DNA of 64,000 bases. It comes from Cladopsammia gracilis (taxonomy: Eukaryota; Cnidaria; Anthozoa; Scleractinia; Dendrophylliidae). A program made the translations under genes and the position numbers. Under the pieces are notes generated by a model. That model saw nothing but the letters and a program-made list of their open reading frames with translations. It had not been told where the DNA came from and made no database searches. Each line of letters starts with the position of its first letter. Position 1 is the stretch's first letter. Shown in pieces: positions 56,857 through 64,000 of the stretch. The stretch lies in NCBI GenBank assembly GCA_022457155.1, contig JAJGOT010000193.1, positions 136,501-200,500 on the forward strand. The letters are read 5' to 3'.

Positions 56857-57687
56857 CCTAGTAGGAAATTATAGACACGGATCCAACTACTGTCACTACA
56901 GATTGAATAGAAACTCGTTGAATTCATTTCATCAACGTAGGTCAAATAAAGGCTCTGCATCTTTGGCTGTGTTTTAAAAGAAGGAAATATATTCTGTTTT
57001 GAAAGAGACAGTTGCAATCAAAAACTGGAGCCTATACTGTTTCCATACGGAGATGTAAGAAATAAACAGTAATGCTTACCTGTTGCAAGAATTCCATCGT
57101 AGTCATGGGGCTAAAGCCAAATAAACCATGCCCAATTTTAGCGGGGAAAGGGCACTAAGCACATTTCGCAAAGTAAAAATACAACCAACACTAGGTTTTT
57201 AATTAGCTTTCTTTATTCAAGGTAAAGACATCACATTACAAACATACAGTGTTGTTTTAAGTCTCTTTGAAAAATGGTGATATGGAGCAAACTTTACATG
57301 AAATTGAACATCAAGTACATCCAGTTGATAGCGCATAAGTTGTTCCCATTCTTGTCACAAAACACTAAACAGGGAAACATTGTACAAGTGTATGATGCAC
57401 AATGAATGTCAACAGAGGCAGCAAACAGCCCATAATTTTTCTATTCCATATTTGGAAATCAAATCTCAGATGCAGTCTCTAACTGCTAACAGAACTCAGA
57501 AATGATGGCTTCGTTTGTTTCGACAAAGCTTTGCATCTGAGTTCTCATCGCTTATAGAAGAAAATTGATAATCCACTTGACACTGAAGATATGCTAGTGA
57601 AAATTGCTATTTTTCATGATCTCATTGACAAACTCTACGTTGAGCTACACTGACTGCATCATTGTCATCAGTACATTGCTTTTAATA

Positions 57688-58790
57688 CAGTTGAACCCCA
57701 TTAATACAACACCGAAGGGAACACAGAAACTGTCCGTATTAAGCAGGTTCACATGGTTGAAGTAATTTAGGTGTTTTATTGTCTTAAAGGAGAAATACAG
57801 TAAATTACTGCATCTAACCCCACTAAGACACTAAACCATTGCGATTAGACAAATGTTAAGGATTTTCTTTCAACCATGCTGATAGTATATGTGTAGCTGA
57901 CTGACTTGGTGCATTTGAGAACATTTTTAACCCGTGAATATACGCGCATGCGTAATGAACGGGTTATCGGTAACGGCGACTGATATGCAAATGAGTCACT
58001 CACTCGCTCACTCCTTCCATCAGCTGTAAACTTAGTGACGTAATGCTTTGTTACGAATGCGTTTTGTAACAAGAACAGCGTGAATCCAGCGATAACAATA
58101 ACTAAATTGGTGTAAACGAATATAAACAACAATAAGCTTAAGATGTTTCGCATTTGGAGTCTTTAATGCAACGTTAAAATCGATCTAAAAGGAATTTTCA
58201 ACTGAGACGCGCGTTTTGATGGTTATCTACATATAAGTAATAAAATTTATCACATTTCAAGTCAGTGGTCACGGTGGTCGAGTGGTGTAAAGTGTGGACT
58301 CACAGCCGAAAGGCCCCGGTTCGAATCTCGCTCGGGCCGTCTACTTTTTTTTTCGTTTTTTTTTTCTTTCTTCTTCGGACTGAACATTATGAAAGTGATG
58401 TACTGTATTTTTATTTTTTGCGTTTGTCAAAAATCCTTACGTTTAATTAAAAAAAAATATATTGAACCGTGACAGAGTGAAAACATAAGCTTACAGCATT
58501 GCGTTTAAACGCGTTACGCATTTCAAATTCACGGGTTGGCTCTTAGGAGCCTTTGATTATAGCTTGGAGTTAGCCAAATTACCCCTATTAAGGAGGTTTA
58601 CCTGGCATGATATTGTTTTATTCGGGATGGGAAAAACTGTCCGTTTGTATCAACCGGTGTTCATATTAAGCAGGTAAATTTCATAGAAAATGTATGGGCT
58701 TTCGGCTGGGACCAAGACAACTGTCCATTATAATGGAGTGTGTATTAATGAAGTGGCCGTAAAGCTGTGTTTGATTGTGTTGACAAAAAA
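57688..58790. mobile_element. Possible pogo/Tigger-like element split by another repeat
   Basis: CAGTTGAACCCCATTAATAC with AACTGTCCGTATTAAGCAGG at the left, and AACTGTCCGTTTG, CATATTAAGCAGGTAAATTT and TAATGAAGTGGCCGTAAAGC at the right, share motifs on both sides of the repeat at 57929-58537. The outer right end was not identified, so the boundary is approximate. Confidence 0.4.
57929..58537 (+). repeat. Repeat family with embedded tRNA-Ser-like sequence, copy 2
   Basis: Starts AACCCGTGAATATACGCGCA and ends ATTCACGGGTT, giving 11-bp inverted ends. It is collinear with 42564-43149. The tRNA-Ser-like block is at 58268-58340 and is followed by a long T run. Confidence 0.68.
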
Positions 58791-58799
58791 ACAAACAGT

Positions 58800-61440
58800 T
58801 CAGTATCATTACAAATTTCGAGGAGTTGGTTTGTTCAATAAAATGAATTTAATCATGCAAGAATTCTGTATAACCTTGTCTTTTTAGCTTGAGTTTCGCC
58901 CATTATCGAAATTTATTTTCATAATTTTCATAAGACAATTTAAATTGAAAAAGTAAAGCTTGCTCGAATGTCATAAAATATGCACCTCCTTCTGAGAGGG
59001 AATAATAAAAGGTTTCCGTGGAACCTCTTAGAAAAAGAGTTATAAAACTTGTATGGCTTCATAGCTAGAGTGAGAACACTTAGGTTGACATAGTCCTTGG
59101 GTTTTGTAAAAGCTGTTTGTGCTGAATCAAATTCAGTCTTCAGTAGCATTGAGTTCTCATTGCATTAAAACCGGTTAACTTCAATTTAAAAATATAGACT
59201 AGATAGTACATTCTCTACCAGTGTAAAAGGTGGAAGAATGCCTTTGTTTGTGGGGTGGGAGAGGGGGTGTGTAGTAGCTCTGGTAGAGCTAACTCGATGT
59301 GCTGGGAGGGAATACCTTTTCTAATGTCTCATTTGCTTCCTTCAAAAATTGTATGAATTTTTTGATTGGCAAAAAATTAACATAATATAAAATAATGATA
59401 AGGATTAATCTGTAAATTTACCAATCCATCCTTAAATGGTAAAAACAAAACGAACCAATGCCTCAGGAGGTTTAAGGGAGGGTTTGTTTCAAGTTAATAC
59501 AACAGTTTGACTGCCTCAGTTTCATTTTGGTCATTGATTTTAACACCAAGTAAATTGTGCAGTTCCAGTTCATAGCTTTGACATTTACACTTCTTGTTTA
59601 GTGACTTCCGGCTACTCTTGCTTCTGGTAAAACAGCATTACTGAAGTGTCACAACAGCGTCTCCTACAACCCTACTTACATTACTAATGTTCATGTTAGG
59701 TATATATAACACTCAGAAGAATCACTGGCTTCACTGTGGTACAGCCTTCATGCGCATGAGTATAGGCTGCTTGGAGCCTCTTGTTTGAGGGCGTTCATCT
59801 ACAGAAAACTGCTTTTGAATTTTTGCACAATAGCTGCCCAAGCTTGGTGCTTTGTTCTGATGCATAGTAAGACAAACGCTGCAATTTACACAATTTCTGC
59901 TATGTCCCTGCCAGTTCTTGGATCACCAATTTAGCATCACATGCTCGCAAATAACATTCGTAGTGCTAAGCCATGTGAGGAAATATACACCTGGACCATT
60001 TTGGTATCACATAGCAGTGCCAGTTTCAGGTTAACATGAAGGTGACCTAGTGTTAAGGGGTATTTGGGTTGGACTGGACTTTATTCCCTTGGCATTATTT
60101 CTTTCAATTGCAAACTCGACAATGAAGCACAAAATTGAAGAAGAATGTTGAAGTGTGCCTCGCCTTGCTGGTGCCACGATCAGTGGGGATTGGAAAGGAA
60201 AGATCCATGCATGGATGGAGAAAACTGTAGAAGTTGCCATAATTGAAGGGTTGTCTGTCCCACTCCCAATAGGAACTGGTAACCGTCAAGGAACACACCA
60301 CTGCTCCATTAGACTGAAAACTGCTAGAATGCGAGGCAGTGATTCTCCTAATGCCGAGAGAGCATTTTGCTGAAAATTGCAAAAACAGGCTGTGAATGGC
60401 TAAGGGAGTAGACACAGAAGAGGTGCTTGTGTCTTCCACGAATGATGCCATGCTTTGGCTCTTCGGTGAATTGTATGAGGCCACAATGCTGTTGTTAGTT
60501 CTCCATCACATACCTCACACAAAATACCTTATTACATGAAATTTTTGTGACGTTAAAAACAATTGAAAAATTTAAATGACTCGAACAATAAGTGTCGCAA
60601 AATTTAAGTGCCTCGCATTACGTCAATAATCAATATTGCAAGAACAAGTTCGCAGGTGGATAGTGGAGTTAACTTCGAACAAGTTGTGAATGTCAACCGT
60701 AAGCTATCGGTTTTGAAACCAATTCATGTAACTTGGTTGGTGGAAATATTTAACTTTATCCTGCCCCTCTCCAAAATATATACCACAACAAGAAACTCTA
60801 TTGTTTGGGGCTTGCTCTGTTTGCTGGAAATGGTGTTTGACAATAAATCGACAAACTCAAATTTCGTTTTGGATAAACTTTGGCTATGTGGCTGGCCACA
60901 TAGCTGCTTAAATGATCGTTTTAGTTCAATATCACAGACAAATGAAAGGAAGCCCTAACCAGCAAAGGTGAGGGCAAAAATCCGCCAGAGCTCACTTCGG
61001 TAAAGTGAAGTAGCCCCACCGAAGCCCCAACAATAGTGTGCAAAAATCACGTACTAATGCTAGCAGGTATGAATAAGGCAAACGGAAAGAAAACCATTGC
61101 CCCTGTGAACAATTCTGTTATATAAAGGAAAATGATGAGCACCTAAACAATCTCCAGGCATAATCTCAATAGTGGCCCCTGCACACTATTGAAAAGATCA
61201 GACGAGAAGTGTTATGCAAAATTACACAAACAACGGTAAGTATGCTAGTAGTAGCCAAGGAACACTATTCATACCAAACCGAAAAATGGCAACCCAGCAT
61301 AACAATGAAGGCCCCTGCACACTATTGATCCAAACGGTGTTAATTAAAATGTATGTATTTTTAAATGAAGACGATATAAAACAAGAACTAACATGGGTGT
61401 GGCCTATTTTATGTCAACAGTGGCCCCTGCTTTCTTTGTT
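58800..61440. other. Intergenic stretch with unassigned ORFs
   Basis: No intact gene recognised. A + frame at 60608-60958 includes LSVLKPIHVTWLVEIFNFI, which faintly recalls a transposase-like segment; I cannot place it. GGCCCCTGCACACTATTGA recurs near 61174 and 61310, and a shorter copy at 61424, suggesting a local repeat. Confidence 0.35.
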
Positions 61441-61990
61441 TTTTAACCCATGAATACGCGCATGCGTAATGAACGGGTTATCGTTAACAGAGACAGATAT
61501 GCAAATGAGCACTCGCTCGCTCCTTCCATCAGCTGTAAACTTAGTGATGTAATGCTTTGTTACGAATGCGTTTCGTAACAAGAACAGCGTGAATCCATTA
61601 ATAACAACTTATTTCTTGTAAACGAATATAAACAACAATAAGCTTAAAGATGTTTTGCATTTGGAGTCTTTTAATGGGACATAAAATCGATCTAAAAGGA
61701 TTTTCTAATCAAGACATGCGTTTTGACTCATACCTACCTTTAAATAACAAAATTTAGTGTCAATTGAGCATGTGTTTCTTGATGGCCTTGTGGGCTAAGG
61801 TGCTGGATTTGACTCCCAAGGCCTGGGTTTGATTCATGCCTGTGACTCTTTTTTTTGAACTGGACATGACAGTGAATTCCTTTTTTTTATTTTGGCATTC
61901 GCTCGTGACTCTTTCTTTTTTCCTCGAACTGGACATTATGAAAGTGATTTCCTTTTTTCTTGCATTCGTCAAAAATCCTTACAGTTAGTT
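61441..61990 (+). repeat. Repeat family with embedded tRNA-like sequence, copy 3 (diverged)
   Basis: Starts TTTTAACCCATGAATACGCG and follows the first half of the other two copies. At the matching position (61781-61850) it has a different, degenerate tRNA-like block (box B-like GGGTTTGATTCATGCC) followed by T runs. It runs up to the TTAA of the piggyBac element. Confidence 0.6.
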
Positions 61991-61993
61991 TTT

Positions 61994-64000
61994 TTAACCC
62001 ATTGACATCCAAGGCCCTGAGTCCAGACCACCCCCCGAAATTCCAGAGAAAATGGCTTCCTAAATAAGATCACACACCAGTGTTGCAATATGACAAGATT
62101 TTAATGATTTGTCTTTGTCCAAGTGCAGTGAAACTTTACAGAATTACTCTTTATATAATAACGATTTACAAAATAGACATTTATTTTGCAAATATACAAC
62201 ATGCTGTCTATAAAAAAATCCTAAAACTGGGGAATCCATTCAACGTTGCACCTTTCAAGTGTTATGAAAGCAATTTTCAATGCAATATGACACTTTTTAT
62301 ACCCTAATTTTATCAGAGTAACATAAAAAAGATAGCAGTGAAATCAAACAGAAATTAGAAACAAGTGATCTCAAGTGTTATAAATCTGAAGTTTTCGTGC
62401 GCAGATCAATTATTAATTTGCACGTCATTGCTGACATCACAAGACGATACTTCAAAAACATTTTGCAAGTCCAGACTTCCAAGACAACGAGATGTTTCTT
62501 AGTTACCTAACAAAAAATACCATGTATTAACAATGCAGATTTTTTTAGTTCTACTGATTATGAGCGATAAATTTTGGCAAACAATGACACAAATTTGATG
62601 CATTCATCTGCAAACAATGGTCAACAAGTGAAGCGCAACACGGCGAACATGAAATCATATTTTCACAATGAAACAAGGTTATTAATAAAAGTAGTCATAA
62701 CGTACAGATAAAGGCGCAGTTCAGTTTTTGTATCATGACAAATGTCCGCCATGCCATTCAGAGAAGCAGGATTTTTCTCCCCGCATTTGTCAACACAAAG
62801 CAACACCACACTGTTCACATACGTACGATGTTTCGAAGGTGCGTCCTTGACCTTCCTTTCACTTCCTGCCAACCTTCGCACACATGGCACAAGCTTTTTT
62901 CCTGCCCTCCAGTTTACCCAGAAAGTGTCTTGCAAATTTTCCTCTGTTGTAATAGTTGTAACTGCACGCTTGCCAGAGTTTGAGCGACGTTTATAACCAT
63001 TGTAGGCGGGGATAAGAAGCTTCGCTAGTTCCCGAAGGAAGTCTAACTGGCTTCGCTCCTTTTTGCCAGCTAGTTTCTCGATGATAAAAGCGTTGACCGT
63101 GGATAAATTAACAAAAAACCAGAACAAGTATTTCCACCACTTTCGTGAAGTTCGATATTGGTCATTTACGTCCACTCCATTCATGCCATTGTTGTAAACA
63201 AGCACTACATTGGGCTTTTTCATCGACTCGGCAGGAACAACACGCTTTCGCCGTCCTCGCACAGCCTGCTGCACTGCGTGGATTTCAGGCTCAGGAGGCG
63301 TATTTATGGAAAGTAGAGACAGCGTGTTTTTGTCTCCACATCGTTGTAACCAAATTTCCACTTTGGCGAGTCCTTACTTTGCCTTGGACGAGTTTCATGC
63401 GCTTGAGGTTGGCAGGGAAGTCTCTCCTTGTCTGCACGGTGCCACAAGCATACGTGTTTCTCAATTCCAAATCCCTCGTCAAATCAGCCGAAGTGAAGAA
63501 ATTGTCAAAGAAATCAAAGAAAAAATGCCTGTTGTTATCTAAGTAGGGCTCCCAAGAGTCCAAAGTACATAATAACCTAACCCTTTGCGTCTAAATAAGT
63601 CACTGTTCGTGCGATTCTTGCCCAAGTAGATTTGGAAGCGGGGAACATAGATGGCAAATTTATTGGGTTTCATAGGCATATACTGCTTGAAAGACAGCCT
63701 ACAGGGTTTGTACGGTCATGAAAAAAGCTGGAAAGTCATGGAATTGTATAATTTAATTTCCAGGCCTGGAAAGTCATGGAATTTAAGTGTGGGTCATGGA
63801 AAATTATGTTCATGGTACAAAATCACAAGGCAGCATACGTTGTGGGAATAATAAGGCAAGATGAAAAATAAAAAAAATGATCGTTTTGATAAAATTTTGA
63901 AAACAACTGTTGAACTCTTGGTCATGAAAAATTTGGAAAGGTCATGGAAAAGGTGATGGAAAACCATTGAACTTTACAAGCCCCTCATCTACGCTTATGT
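61994..64000 (-). pseudogene. piggyBac transposase remnant, cut by the window edge
   Basis: The left end has TTAA plus CCCATTGACATCC, a piggyBac-type terminus. The minus strand encodes, from 63690 leftward, LSFKQYMPMKPNKFAIYVP, a FFDNFFTS block, NTYACGTV, QSGNLVTTMW, then in another frame DKNTLSLLSI, GMNGVDVNDQYRTSRKWW (up to about 63170) and a Cys-containing tail ending near 62700. The DNFFTS and GVDxxD blocks carry two of the three catalytic Asp positions. A frame change lies near 63337. The piece with SVDE, which holds the first catalytic Asp, is at the window edge (about 63984-64000), separated by an insertion. The gene runs off the right edge. Confidence 0.8.
63703..63985. mobile_element. 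Insertion inside the piggyBac transposase (hAT-like MITE?)
   Basis: About 285 bp with ends CAGGGTTTGTA and TACAAGCCCC, and GGAAAGTCATGGAATT-type subrepeats inside. It separates SVDE from LSFKQYMP of the piggyBac frame; a few residues expected between them are missing. A target duplication was not found, so the family is uncertain. Confidence 0.5.

Noticed and set aside
60104..60484. 126-codon minus-strand ORF as a gene
   Set aside because: No recognisable family, an overlapping ORF on the other strand and a repeat-rich setting; not enough support.

Overview
The window is eukaryotic: genes are split by GT-AG introns, AT-rich non-coding DNA dominates, and transposable-element debris is dense. 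Element types, intron sizes and gene content suggest a cnidarian, most likely an anthozoan such as a stony coral. The species assignment is an inference. There are no operons, CRISPR arrays or rRNA genes.

Three host genes can be supported. (1) About 4.3-5.5 kb, + strand: the main coding exon of a multi-pass membrane protein of the PRRT3/PRRT4 (proline-rich transmembrane) type; its first exon was not found. (2) About 8.2-17.7 kb, - strand: a complete BIN3 (N-BAR protein) gene. I assembled it from 12 small coding exons, including an 8-nt first coding exon, into a 251-residue protein, close to the 253 residues of human BIN3. (3) About 17.95-50.0 kb, + strand: a complete 26-exon gene for a 2,050-residue protein with three CCCH zinc fingers, an Arg/Asp-rich segment, helical repeats and a C-terminal region that aligns by eye with TOPAZ1 (PF14669 region). 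Every intron phase matches its neighbour and the summed exons divide by three. BIN3 and the TOPAZ1-like gene are divergent, with only 288 bp between their start codons.

The rest is mainly mobile DNA, much of it inside TOPAZ1-like introns. I recognise: hAT elements with CAGGG/CAGTG ends and 5-bp target duplications, two carrying only the N-terminal zinc-finger part of a transposase; TTAA-flanked piggyBac-type elements and a broken piggyBac transposase at the right edge; TA-flanked Tc1/mariner-type elements, one with a hAT nested inside; a palindromic element with a perfect 9-bp target duplication; a Gypsy remnant with partial LTRs; a LINE 3' end; several tRNA-derived SINEs; and a three-copy repeat family with an embedded tRNA-Ser-like sequence. 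From 50 kb to the right end I find no intact host gene, only repeats, dead transposases and unassigned sequence.

All splice sites were read by eye from consensus, phase and protein similarity. Transcript data were not available.
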